Shown piece by piece: positions 1 to 7,511 of a stretch of DNA of 13,497 bases. A program made the position numbers and the translations under genes. The stretch is from positions 1-13,497 of the forward strand of contig DYMC01000054.1 in assembly GCA_020721745.1 (NCBI GenBank). The letters are read 5' to 3'. Origin of the DNA: Lentisphaera sp. Lineage in GTDB: Bacteria; Verrucomicrobiota; Lentisphaeria; Victivallales; GWF2-50-93. How positions within the stretch are numbered: the stretch's first letter is position 1; every line of letters begins with the position of its first letter. The notes beneath the pieces are model-generated. The model was not told where the DNA came from. It did no database searches and saw nothing but the letters and a program-made list of their open reading frames with translations.

Positions 1-69
1 CTCGAAGAGCAGCAGGAGCCTCTCGAAGGAGACTATTTTTCTGCGCAGATTTTCCGGCAGATTACGCAT
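1..69 (-). CDS. Partial CDS, first 23 codons, unknown product
   Basis: An ATG at 69-67 opens a reading frame that runs without a stop to the window edge, giving 23 residues that begin MRNLPENLRRKIVSFERLLL. It starts 20 bases after the stop of the D123-like gene on the same strand, so it is probably the next gene of that operon. A possible ribosome binding site (AGGAG) lies 11 bases upstream of the ATG, which is rather far. The visible peptide is basic and then leucine-rich, but too short to assign to a family. It could be a chance open stretch; the operon position and minus-strand packing favour a real gene. Confidence 0.45.
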   Translation of the reverse strand, partial: MRNLPENLRRKIVSFERLLLLFE

Positions 70-89
70 GGGAAAGGCGACTCCTGGTT

Positions 90-824
90 TCAGAAGGATA
101 CCTTTACATCCCCCGCGATTTTTATCGGGGGAGGGATGATCTTCACTCCGCCATTCTTCTCCCAGTCGTTGTCCCAGCTCCGGAACAGCAGCGGGGATGT
201 GGGCTCTCCCCACGGGTTGATGTCCACCACTAGAATCCTGCCGCTTGCGGTGAAATAGATGTCCACGGCGCAGCTGACGGCTGGAATCAGCCAGCCCGTC
301 TCGGCGAAGAAATCGTTGGCCTTCCTCCAGAAGCGCTCCTTTATGCCATCGAGCCTGCGGAAGTGCCTCGTCAGCCAGAGCTGGCTCATCCCGAGCAGCT
401 TCTTGTCCTTGATGAAGAGCCTGAACTCCTTCGGCCTGCCCATGCGGCGGAAGGGGCGCACGCAGACGTGGTCCGATCTTCCCTCCGAAACCGACCTTCT
501 CACCTTCTCGCTGAGCGCGAGGAATCTCCATGCGCTCTCGGCGGAGTGGACCGCCCCGGCCTTGGCCGCGAAGCGTTCAGTGTCGGTCGGCGCGGCCGAA
601 TCCACGAAGACGAACTTGTTCCCGAAGAAGACCTTCATGGCACCGTGGAGGCGGCGGACGGCATCGGCCGTCCTCTCCCCCTCCGAAACCCCTTCGACAA
701 GGAGCTTCTTCTCTTCCTCCGTGAGCTTCACGAAGCTGGTTGGGAATGTGTAGTTCGCGAGCGAGTCATACCATTTGGAAGTCTTGAACGTGTCCGGATT
801 GATTTCAGAAGATGTCGTCGTCAT
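90..824 (-). CDS. Cdc123/D123-family (ATP-grasp-like) protein
   Basis: A 244-residue protein that resembles the Cdc123/D123 family. In eukaryotes Cdc123 is an ATP-grasp-fold chaperone for assembly of translation initiation factor eIF2; bacterial members have no settled role. The family pattern is visible as an arginine-rich strand followed by EFRLFIKDKKLLGMSQ (about residues 133-148), then VDIYFTASGRILVVDINPWG (187-206) with the acidic and Asn metal/ATP ligands D201 and N203, and then PTSPLLFRSW (208-217). These match the family's EFR-F and D-NP-G...LLF-W signatures. The ATG lies inside the 3' end of the upstream membrane-protein gene (20-base overlap), with AGGA eight bases before it, so translation is probably coupled. 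Length is shorter than eukaryotic Cdc123 (over 300 residues), typical of a reduced catalytic core. The family call is from motif recognition by eye; substrate and partner are unknown. Confidence 0.68.
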   Translation of the reverse strand: MTTTSSEINPDTFKTSKWYDSLANYTFPTSFVKLTEEEKKLLVEGVSEGERTADAVRRLHGAMKVFFGNKFVFVDSAAPTDTERFAAKAGAVHSAESAWRFLALSEKVRRSVSEGRSDHVCVRPFRRMGRPKEFRLFIKDKKLLGMSQLWLTRHFRRLDGIKERFWRKANDFFAETGWLIPAVSCAVDIYFTASGRILVVDINPWGEPTSPLLFRSWDNDWEKNGGVKIIPPPIKIAGDVKVSF

Positions 825-1731
825 AGTCTTCGTCCTGTTTTTTCGGGTTGAGTTTTTTCTGGAGGCTGTTTATGACCACGAACGAGTATATGGAAAATCC
901 CACGAAGCAGACTGTCTTGAAGTCGAGGAGTGGCAGGGAGAGACCGCTGTAGATCGTTCCGATTATGATGGCCGGGAAGCTGGAATAGAGGATGACCGAG
1001 AGGAAATTCAGCGTCTTGATGCCGTCCAGCAGCTGGCTCCCGAAGATGGTGGATATGCTGAGGATTATCAGGGCGTAGAGCGGGATGGAGAAGACGATGT
1101 TGAACAGCATCGCGGCGAAGTGGAGCAGGGCGACGAGGAGGAATATGGAGAGCCTGGCCTCGGTGAAATCGAAGGAATCCTTTCCTTGGTATATCGAGGC
1201 GTCGAAGCTGTCGGCCCTCGCCAGGCGGAGGATGTTTTCGAGCTTCGATGTCGTGCCCTTCTGTTTCTGCATCCTGACGAATCCGGAGAGGAGCGGATAG
1301 TATTGGAATTCGGATCCGGTTTTGGACCAGACGTAGAGGGAGTTCGGGATCCAGATTATCCCGTTCGCGGCGCCGGAGTCGTCTATCGCATACTCAGTCT
1401 TTGCGTCCGGGATGTAGTCTATCCTGGTGCTCCCGAGCTTGAGCTTCCTCGGCTTGTCCTCGTCCTTCAGTGGAAACAGCCCCTTGGAGTCGAAGCGGAC
1501 ACCCCCGAAGTAGCTGTGTAGCGCCCCGCAGTATTTAGAGGTGGTCCGCATGATGGAAGGCGCCCTCATTGCCATGAACGCCACCGATGCGAGCAGGGCT
1601 ATGGCCGTGAAGTGCAGCAGGGTCCGCGAGAAGGGGGTCTTCGCGATCTGCTGGAACTCATCCGTCCCGGAGCATACGGACAGGGTGGTCCGGAAGAACC
1701 CCCGCCCGGCCGGTTTTGCTCCGTCCTGCAT
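805..1731 (-). CDS. Multispanning membrane protein, DUF1189-like layout
   Basis: A 308-residue integral membrane protein. The N-terminus is followed by one hydrophobic segment (about 36-56), a soluble region of about 135 residues (57-192) that is probably outside the cytoplasmic membrane, and then about four hydrophobic segments (roughly 193-213, 215-235, 242-262, 270-290). It ends in a charged tail, KKQDEDYDDDIF. One helix, an outer domain, then a helix bundle is the layout of DUF1189-type proteins, but I see no diagnostic motif and treat this as resemblance only. An excellent ribosome binding site (AGGAGA, 1743-1738) sits six bases before the ATG, overlapping the end of the deformylase gene. 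The gene is three bases downstream of def and overlaps the D123-like gene by 20 bases, so it belongs to the same operon. Function unknown. Confidence 0.75.
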   Translation of the reverse strand: MQDGAKPAGRGFFRTTLSVCSGTDEFQQIAKTPFSRTLLHFTAIALLASVAFMAMRAPSIMRTTSKYCGALHSYFGGVRFDSKGLFPLKDEDKPRKLKLGSTRIDYIPDAKTEYAIDDSGAANGIIWIPNSLYVWSKTGSEFQYYPLLSGFVRMQKQKGTTSKLENILRLARADSFDASIYQGKDSFDFTEARLSIFLLVALLHFAAMLFNIVFSIPLYALIILSISTIFGSQLLDGIKTLNFLSVILYSSFPAIIIGTIYSGLSLPLLDFKTVCFVGFSIYSFVVINSLQKKLNPKKQDEDYDDDIF

Positions 1732-1734
1732 GGC

Positions 1735-2337
1735 CTATCTCCTTTCCCTTATGAAGTTGTTTTTCGCGGATTCCCTGCGGGTCTCCTCGATCTTTCTCTT
1801 CAGCTTCGACAAGCTTCTCCTGTCGAGCCTGTCCACGAAAAGCACCCCGTCGAGATGGTCTATCTCGTGCTGTATGGCTCTGGCGAGGAGGCCGGCGCAC
1901 TCTATCGTGATGGCCTCCTTGCAGTTCACGAGCCCCTCGAAGAGGACGCGCGACGGCCTCTCCACTTTCGCAAATATCCCGGGGACGCTGAGGCATCCCT
2001 CCTCGCGGAAATCCTTCTCCTTGCTCGACGAGATGATGCGGGGATTGATTATCAAAGCCGGCATCTTCCTCGAGAGGATCAGCTCGCCGGGGCTGTTCGG
2101 CTCCCCGGTCCTCGACGTGTCGGGGGCGGGCACCGCAAGCGCTATCATCCTGAGCCCCACTCCGACCTGCGTGGCCGCCAGGCCCACGCCGTCGTATTTG
2201 ATCATCATCTTCAGAAGCTCCTCCCCGAAGCGGCGGACATCGTCGTCAATCCTCTCCACTGGAGATGCCTTGCTCGAAAGGGCCGGATCGCCAATCGTCC
2301 TTATGTCAAGATGTCTCGGAATCTGCATTTTGTCCAT
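1735..2337 (-). CDS. def: Peptide deformylase
   Basis: A 200-residue peptide deformylase, the metal-dependent hydrolase that removes the formyl group from the N-terminal methionine of new proteins in the cytoplasm. All three family motifs are present: GVGLAATQ (residues 50-57), EGCLS (113-117, Cys115 being a metal ligand) and HEIDH (157-161, two metal-ligand His and the catalytic Glu158), followed by LDGVLF. The loop between motifs 1 and 2 (about 70-95) is somewhat longer than in the classical enzyme. The ATG at 2337 is 12 bases after the reductase stop and lacks a recognisable Shine-Dalgarno sequence, suggesting translation coupled to the upstream gene; a second ATG at codon 4 is possible. 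The usual neighbour fmt (methionyl-tRNA formyltransferase) is not in the window. Confidence 0.96.
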   Translation of the reverse strand: MDKMQIPRHLDIRTIGDPALSSKASPVERIDDDVRRFGEELLKMMIKYDGVGLAATQVGVGLRMIALAVPAPDTSRTGEPNSPGELILSRKMPALIINPRIISSSKEKDFREEGCLSVPGIFAKVERPSRVLFEGLVNCKEAITIECAGLLARAIQHEIDHLDGVLFVDRLDRRSLSKLKRKIEETRRESAKNNFIRERR

Positions 2338-2349
2338 AGTTGTTCGTTT

Positions 2350-3096
2350 TTAAAGTCCGCCGGTAACCTCGATGGTAGCCCCGGTCACGTAAGATGCCTC
2401 TCTCGACGAGACGAAGAGCACCAGGCTGGCGACTTCGTCCGGCCTCCCGAAGCGCCTGAGCGGAACCTGCCCGGCATAGGATTCCCTGCGCGCCTCGTCC
2501 AGATCGGATATCAGGTCCGTCTCGATGAATCCCGGGGAGACGCAGTTGACCGTTATGTTCTTCCTCGCGGCCTCCTTCGACAGGGATCTGGCGAAAGCCT
2601 CCTGCGCCGCCTTGGAGGACGCGTAGTTCGCCTGCCCGGCGAATCCGTGCTTGCCGGAGGGCGAGCATATGTTCACTATCCTGCCATATTTGGACTGCAT
2701 CATCTTCATCAGCGCGAACTTGCTCATGTTGAAGGTGCCGCCTATGTTCACGTCCATGACCCGCCTCCAGTCCTCCGGACTCATCGTTCCGACGATGGAG
2801 TCGCGGCGTATCCCGGCGCAGTTCACCAGAACGTCCAGTGTATCGTGTGTTGCGCCGAAATCCCTGTAGAAGGATTCGACGGCGGCGTAGTCGGAGACAT
2901 CCAGCTTCACCGTCTCCAGGGGGGCGCCCTGGAACTGCGACTTGAATTCCCCGGCGGAGGCGGTGTTTCCTGCGAAGACGGCGGTGACCGCCGCCCCCGA
3001 GGAGAGGAAGGCCTCGCTTATCGCCCTGCCTATTCCGCGCGTGCCGCCGGTCACTATGACATTGCATCCGCTGAAATCGAATTTGATGTTTTTCAT
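2350..3096 (-). CDS. fabG: 3-oxoacyl-ACP reductase FabG-like SDR
   Basis: A short-chain dehydrogenase/reductase of 248 residues, the standard FabG length. FabG reduces 3-oxoacyl-ACP with NADPH in fatty-acid elongation. Visible features are the cofactor motif TGGTRGIG (16-23), NCAG (92-95), the catalytic set N117, S145, Y158 and K162 (in NYASSKAA), and the ending FGRPDEVASLVLF...YVTGATIEVTGGL, which is strongly FabG-like. An upstream in-frame ATG at 3162 would add 22 residues that match nothing in the family. A TATAAT box on this strand at 3170-3165 lies just before that ATG and would start transcripts inside the extension, so I use the ATG at 3096. The gene heads the minus-strand operon with def and is not in a fab cluster, so a ketoreductase for another pathway is possible. 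Confidence 0.82.
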   Translation of the reverse strand: MKNIKFDFSGCNVIVTGGTRGIGRAISEAFLSSGAAVTAVFAGNTASAGEFKSQFQGAPLETVKLDVSDYAAVESFYRDFGATHDTLDVLVNCAGIRRDSIVGTMSPEDWRRVMDVNIGGTFNMSKFALMKMMQSKYGRIVNICSPSGKHGFAGQANYASSKAAQEAFARSLSKEAARKNITVNCVSPGFIETDLISDLDEARRESYAGQVPLRRFGRPDEVASLVLFVSSREASYVTGATIEVTGGL

Positions 3097-3164
3097 TTCC
3101 ACACGTCGTTTTCCGTTCCCGCCAATATATACCCGGAATCCGATTTTAATAATAGCGTTCATGC

Positions 3165-3172
3165 ATTATATT
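3165..3172. promoter_or_regulatory. Overlapping divergent -10 boxes between fabG-like and kinase genes
   Basis: In the 114-base gap between the divergent genes, the minus strand carries a perfect TATAAT (3170-3165) and the plus strand an overlapping TATATT (3167-3172). No good -35 box stands at 17 bases on either side; the plus-strand candidate TTTTAA at 3144-3149 matches only three of six positions. The minus-strand box would give a leader of about 60 bases before the fabG-like ATG at 3096. The two promoters, if real, would compete for polymerase. Confidence 0.4.
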
Positions 3173-3210
3173 GAGAGCAACGCAAATAGAGAGTCTTGGA
3201 TTCACATAAT

Positions 3211-5409
3211 ATGAAATTCCAGTGTCAATTATGCAGTTGCGCCATCCACGAGGTGAAGCCTTGGATGCTGGGCAAAAAGATTGTCTGCCCGAACTGCTCC
3301 AGAAACGTGGCCATGCCGTCCAGCCCCTTCGGGGTGGGCAGGATAATCGGCGACTTCATCATCGAGGAGAAGATCGGCGAGGGCTCCATCGGCACGGTCT
3401 ATCTCGCCCATCAGGCATCATTGGACAGGAAGGTCGCGCTCAAGATACTCTCTGAGCAGTATGCCAACGCCAAGGGCACGTCCGCATTCCTCTCCGAAGC
3501 CCGCGCGGCCGCCAAACTCTCCCACCCGAACCTGGTCAAGTGCCTCGCTGTCAACGAGGAGAGCGGAATCTACTACATGGCGATGAACTACATAAAGGGC
3601 CAGACGCTGAAGCAGAAAATTAAAACTGGCGGCAAAATCAACGTGGACGAGGCTCTGCACATAGCCCAGCAGGTCGCGGAAGCGCTTTATTGCGCATGGG
3701 AGGAGGGGCGCCTTATCCACAGGGATGTGAAGCCGGAGAACATCATGATAGACGAGGACGGGGTTGTCCAGCTCACAGACCTCGGCCTCGCAATCCCACA
3801 GACCGAATGGCACGAGGGCATGGAGATTTCCGGAAGCCCGTCCTACATGAGTCCGGAGCAGTTCACCGGGGAAAAACTCGACACCCGCAGCGACATATAC
3901 AGCCTGGGAGTCTCTCTCTACCAGATGCTCAGCGGAAAACTCCCGTTCATGGGCAAGACGCTAAACTCCGTCGCCAGGCAGCATTTCAAGGAGATCGCCA
4001 CGCCGTTGAACAAGCTTGTCCCGACGATCCCACGCCAGGTCTCGGACCTCGTGGCCAGAATGATGGCGAAGCGCCCCGAAGACAGGTTCAAGGACATGGA
4101 CGATCTCCTCAACAACATATGGAAGATCCGCCAGAGCACCGCTCCGGAGAAGGACCTCGTCCCAAGCGTCCATACGGTCACTATGAAGAAGCTTGACTAC
4201 GATCTCCAGCTCCAGTCCAAGGCCAGGAAAATACAGATACAGATGGCGGAGAGCGTCGAGAGAGGCAAGTCCGACACCTTGGTCAGGATCATTGCCGTCG
4301 CCGTGCCGATAGTCGTCCTCGCGGTCATTCTGATCATCGCAATGTCAACCCAGAGCAAAAACCGCAGCACCGCAGGCATGAAGATGGTCGAGAACATCGA
4401 GGCTATGCTCGGGGACGAAGACGCAAGCATGGTCGCGGTGGATGCCGAGATCGAGAAGGCGCGGAAGTCCCTCCTCTCGATGCCGAAGAAGCTCGATCCT
4501 TCGGTCGGGCTCCGCCTGGAGCTTTGCGCGAAGAAGGTCGAAGCCATCAAACTCCAGGCGCGGATCAGAGTCCTGGAGACACAGGCGTCATCTCTCGCCT
4601 TGAGGCTGCACGACCTCGAGGTCAAAACCCAGGACGACAAGCGGATGGTCCTGGACTCTGGAGAGAAGGACAGGAGAATAAAGCAGCTCGAAACCAAGAT
4701 CCAGTCGCTTGAGCGGGACGTCAAGAAGGAGCGGGAGCTGTCAGCCAGCCTCAGGCGCAACATCAACGCCTTGAACGAGAGGGACTTCGCCGCGTGGTGC
4801 GACGACCTCAGGCTCAAGACCTCGGTGATGATCCGCAACGGAAAGTTCCAGGAGGCCCGCGCACTCCTCAAAATTTCATTGGAGAACGCCTCAAAGCCGC
4901 AGGAAAAGTGGATATCGGACAAGATCATCGAAATGCAGAGCGTCGAGAAGCTCTTCTACAACATCGAGAACAGCGCCCAGCGCTATGCCGGCCTCGATCT
5001 CAAGGAGGGGAAGCTCAAGGAGATAATCGGCGCGAGCGCCTATATCGTGAAAAGCCCGGGATTGGTCGAAAGCAGTCCATGGAAGACTCTCAGCATCGAG
5101 AGCCTGAAGGCGCTGACCCCGCCAGACATCGTCAAGTCGGCCGGGGAGGGGCTCCCATATTATTTCGCCCTGCTCAACGGCAGATTCTCAGACACGGCCG
5201 AATTCCTCGGCAAGAACCCGGAGGCGAAGAGCACCATGCTGGCGGTCCGGAACTACATCTTCGAGAACATCAGATACACGGCCGCCACGGATCGGAAGAA
5301 GGCCGCTGCAAGAGCCGAGGACTTCCTAAGGGATTTCAACGCAACGGAAGGCATGGACAAGATAAGGACGGATCTTGACGCCATCCTGAAAGAACAATCC
5401 CCGATGTAA
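3211..5409 (+). CDS. Membrane-anchored Ser/Thr protein kinase with N-terminal zinc ribbon
   Basis: A 732-residue Hanks-type (PknB-like) kinase that phosphorylates Ser/Thr on proteins. The N-terminus carries a zinc ribbon (C5-x2-C8 and C26-x2-C29). The kinase domain spans about 49-307 with the glycine loop GEGSIG (56-61), Lys78, Glu96, HRDVKPEN (170-177, catalytic Asp172), DLG in place of DFG (190-192) and SPE (214-216); all catalytic residues are intact. One membrane helix follows (about 358-379), then a region rich in Lys/Glu heptads that is probably coiled coil (about 440-525) and a C-terminal part (530-732) I do not recognise. The C-terminal half is probably periplasmic. The frame also opens five codons earlier at a TTG (3196); I choose ATG 3211 because the zinc ribbon starts right after it. 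No convincing Shine-Dalgarno sequence is seen. Confidence 0.93.
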   Translation: MKFQCQLCSCAIHEVKPWMLGKKIVCPNCSRNVAMPSSPFGVGRIIGDFIIEEKIGEGSIGTVYLAHQASLDRKVALKILSEQYANAKGTSAFLSEARAAAKLSHPNLVKCLAVNEESGIYYMAMNYIKGQTLKQKIKTGGKINVDEALHIAQQVAEALYCAWEEGRLIHRDVKPENIMIDEDGVVQLTDLGLAIPQTEWHEGMEISGSPSYMSPEQFTGEKLDTRSDIYSLGVSLYQMLSGKLPFMGKTLNSVARQHFKEIATPLNKLVPTIPRQVSDLVARMMAKRPEDRFKDMDDLLNNIWKIRQSTAPEKDLVPSVHTVTMKKLDYDLQLQSKARKIQIQMAESVERGKSDTLVRIIAVAVPIVVLAVILIIAMSTQSKNRSTAGMKMVENIEAMLGDEDASMVAVDAEIEKARKSLLSMPKKLDPSVGLRLELCAKKVEAIKLQARIRVLETQASSLALRLHDLEVKTQDDKRMVLDSGEKDRRIKQLETKIQSLERDVKKERELSASLRRNINALNERDFAAWCDDLRLKTSVMIRNGKFQEARALLKISLENASKPQEKWISDKIIEMQSVEKLFYNIENSAQRYAGLDLKEGKLKEIIGASAYIVKSPGLVESSPWKTLSIESLKALTPPDIVKSAGEGLPYYFALLNGRFSDTAEFLGKNPEAKSTMLAVRNYIFENIRYTAATDRKKAAARAEDFLRDFNATEGMDKIRTDLDAILKEQSPM

Positions 5410-5488
5410 ATGTGAATATCCGTTCCCATGTTGACTTTTGCTGATCCAGAGTTTAGCTTAACAACTCAACGACTACACGGAGAGAATC

Positions 5489-6058
5489 ATGAAAATAGCT
5501 TGCCTGCTGGCCAGCCCCAGGAAAAAGGCGAACAGCAGCTTCCTCGCCAGACGCATCTGCGAGAAGGCCGCCGCCAAGGGCGCGGAGACGAAGTATTTCC
5601 AGCTCAACAGCCTGAAATATGCCGGATGCCAGGCGTGCATGGCATGCAAGACAGGCAGTGAAAAATGCGTGATCCAGGACGATCTCGCCGATGTCCTCGA
5701 CGCGGTCGCCGAAGCCGATGTCCTGCTCATGGCCAGCCCAGTCTATTTCGGAGATGTCAACGCCCAGCTCAAGGGATTCATAGACAGGACCTTCTCCTAT
5801 CTGGTCCCGGACTTCTACTTCGCCGACAACAAGAGCAGGCTCGTCCCCGACAAGAAGCTCATAATGGTGCTCACCCAGGGGCATGAGGACTCCAGCTCCT
5901 TCGCAGACATATTCCCCAGATACGAGTTCTTCTTCAGCTGGTATGGCTACACGAAACAAGTCCTCGTGAGAGGAACGGGACTGCTCGACGAGGAGGATGT
6001 CGCGGTAAAGAAAGAAGTCCTCGCCGAGGCGGACAGGGCCGCAGAAGAAATATTCTGA
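5489..6058 (+). CDS. Iron-sulfur flavoprotein, NAD(P)H-dependent FMN reductase family
   Basis: A 189-residue flavodoxin-fold protein. It begins MKIACLLASPRKKANSS, matching the FMN phosphate loop near the N-terminus of this family. It carries the compact cysteine motif C47-x2-C50-x2-C53-x6-C60, which in iron-sulfur flavoproteins (Isf) binds a 4Fe-4S cluster. ASPVYFGDVNAQLKGFIDR (about 102-120) is the second typical flavin-binding region. Such proteins pass electrons between reduced ferredoxin or NAD(P)H and acceptors in anaerobes. GGAGA (5479-5483) lies five bases before the ATG. A TTGACT hexamer at 5431-5436 could be a -35 box, but the -10 region (TAGCTT) is poor. It stands alone, 79 bases after the kinase and 121 before der. 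Electron partner unknown. Confidence 0.86.
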   Translation: MKIACLLASPRKKANSSFLARRICEKAAAKGAETKYFQLNSLKYAGCQACMACKTGSEKCVIQDDLADVLDAVAEADVLLMASPVYFGDVNAQLKGFIDRTFSYLVPDFYFADNKSRLVPDKKLIMVLTQGHEDSSSFADIFPRYEFFFSWYGYTKQVLVRGTGLLDEEDVAVKKEVLAEADRAAEEIF

Positions 6059-6179
6059 GGAGTTCAAACACATTCCCCAGGACAAGATGCCACCAAAATT
6101 CAACTCCGTCCCCAAAGTCCCTAACATCAATCCAGACATTTGACCGGACAAAATATCCGTCCGTCCACAAAGGAAAAAC

Positions 6180-7511
6180 ATGGAAAATAAAGCCAGTGTC
6201 CCCGTCGTAGCGATAGTCGGGCGGCCCAACGTCGGCAAGTCCTCCCTCTTCAACGCCATCCTCAGGAGGCGCGCGGCGATAGTCCACAGCGAAAGCGGCG
6301 TCACGCGGGACCGCGTGAGCGCGCTATGCGAATTCCTCGACAGGAAATTCCAGCTTATAGACACAGGAGGCCTTTCCCTATACGACAGGCAAAGCGCAAA
6401 AGATGTCTGGTCGCGCGAGATAAGGCGCCAGGTCGAACTTGCAGTCGAATCGGCCGACAAGATACTTTTTGTCGTCGAGGCCGGCGAACCGCTCCCCCTC
6501 GACGAGGACATAGCGAGAAAACTGCGCGTGTCCGGCAAGGACATCATTGTCGTCCTCAACAAGGCCGACAACGACAACTCCGCGCTGACTTCCGCGAATT
6601 TCGCAAGGCTTGGATTTGAACGGATTTTCCCGGTCTCCTGCGTCCACCGCATCGGGCTCGACTACCTGCTCGAAGAACTGACAAAGGACTTTCCCAAGGT
6701 CTCCGCAACTGAGGCGCAGCCGTTCAAAATAGCCCTGGCCGGCCGCCCGAATGTCGGGAAATCCTCCCTCGTGAACAGGATGCTCCGGGAGGAGAGGATG
6801 CTGGTCAGCGAAATACCCGGAACCACCAGGGATGCCGTCGAGTCCGAAGCCGTCATCAGGGCAGGGGGCCGCGAGATGAAAATATCCTTCGTTGACACCG
6901 CGGGGCTGAGGCAGAGACGCAAGGCTGATTCCCCGGTGGAGATTTTCAGCATAGACCGCACCGAGAAGGCGATAATGAAGGCCGACATGGCCCTTCTTCT
7001 CCTCGAACCCTTCTTCGACGGCGCCAGCGCGCAGGACAGGCGCATAGGGGGCATGATAAAGGAGTCCGGCAAGGCATGCATAATCGCGGTAAACAAATCG
7101 GACCTCTGCGAAAAATCGAAAAAGCGCGAACTTGAAACCCGCATCCGCGCGACGATGCCATTCCTCAACTACGCCCCCCTTGTCTTCGTGTCGGCGCTCA
7201 GGGGCGAAGGTATGCCCGAACTCTGCTCCACCATGATTTCCGTCGCGAATTCCGTCATGGACAAGCCCCCCACTGCCGTCATCAACAAGATCATGGAGGA
7301 GGCGCAGGGAATCAATCCGCCCCCGAACAACTTCAAGATATACTACAGCACCTTCGTGGGAGGATCCCCGCCGGCATTCCTCGTCTTCTGCAACAATCCA
7401 AAACTCTGTCCGCAGCATTATCTCAGCTTCATCGAGAACTCGATGAGGAAAAAATTCCACTTCACCGGACTGCCCATCGCCGTCAGGCTCAGAGGAAGAA
7501 AAGAGAAATAA
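6180..7511 (+). CDS. der: Ribosome-assembly GTPase Der (EngA)
   Basis: A 443-residue GTPase with two tandem G domains and a C-terminal KH-like domain, needed for maturation of the 50S ribosomal subunit. The first G domain has GRPNVGKS (14-21), DTGG (61-64) and NKAD (127-130). The second has GRPNVGKS (188-195), DTAG (239-242), NKSD (305-308) and SAL (338-340). The KH-like part spans about 353-438 and the protein ends LRGRKEK, as in the family. AGGA (6171-6174) is five bases before the ATG. The 121-base upstream gap has a small perfect inverted repeat (CGGAC...GTCCG, 6145-6163) but no convincing promoter or terminator. Its stop overlaps the start of waaF by one base. Confidence 0.97.
   Translation: MENKASVPVVAIVGRPNVGKSSLFNAILRRRAAIVHSESGVTRDRVSALCEFLDRKFQLIDTGGLSLYDRQSAKDVWSREIRRQVELAVESADKILFVVEAGEPLPLDEDIARKLRVSGKDIIVVLNKADNDNSALTSANFARLGFERIFPVSCVHRIGLDYLLEELTKDFPKVSATEAQPFKIALAGRPNVGKSSLVNRMLREERMLVSEIPGTTRDAVESEAVIRAGGREMKISFVDTAGLRQRRKADSPVEIFSIDRTEKAIMKADMALLLLEPFFDGASAQDRRIGGMIKESGKACIIAVNKSDLCEKSKKRELETRIRATMPFLNYAPLVFVSALRGEGMPELCSTMISVANSVMDKPPTAVINKIMEEAQGINPPPNNFKIYYSTFVGGSPPAFLVFCNNPKLCPQHYLSFIENSMRKKFHFTGLPIAVRLRGRKEK

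Noticed and set aside
110..136. GC-rich hairpin near the 3' end of the D123-like gene as a terminator
   Set aside because: It lies inside the coding sequence for the proline-rich C-terminus, before the stop codon, and another frame begins 20 bases after that stop.
1612..3174. Long plus-strand open frame (520 codons) antisense to three genes
   Set aside because: It runs opposite to the membrane protein, deformylase and reductase genes, which have clear family motifs. Its translation is Arg/Pro-rich and low in sense, as expected for an antisense shadow in GC-rich DNA.
4197..4928. Minus-strand Ser-rich open frame (243 codons) inside the kinase gene
   Set aside because: Antisense shadow of the Lys/Glu-rich coiled-coil region, which explains the Ser/Leu-rich translation.
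5453..6652. Minus-strand open frame (399 codons) across the flavoprotein and der genes
   Set aside because: It lies antisense to two well-identified genes and spans their gap; no motif or ribosome binding site supports it.
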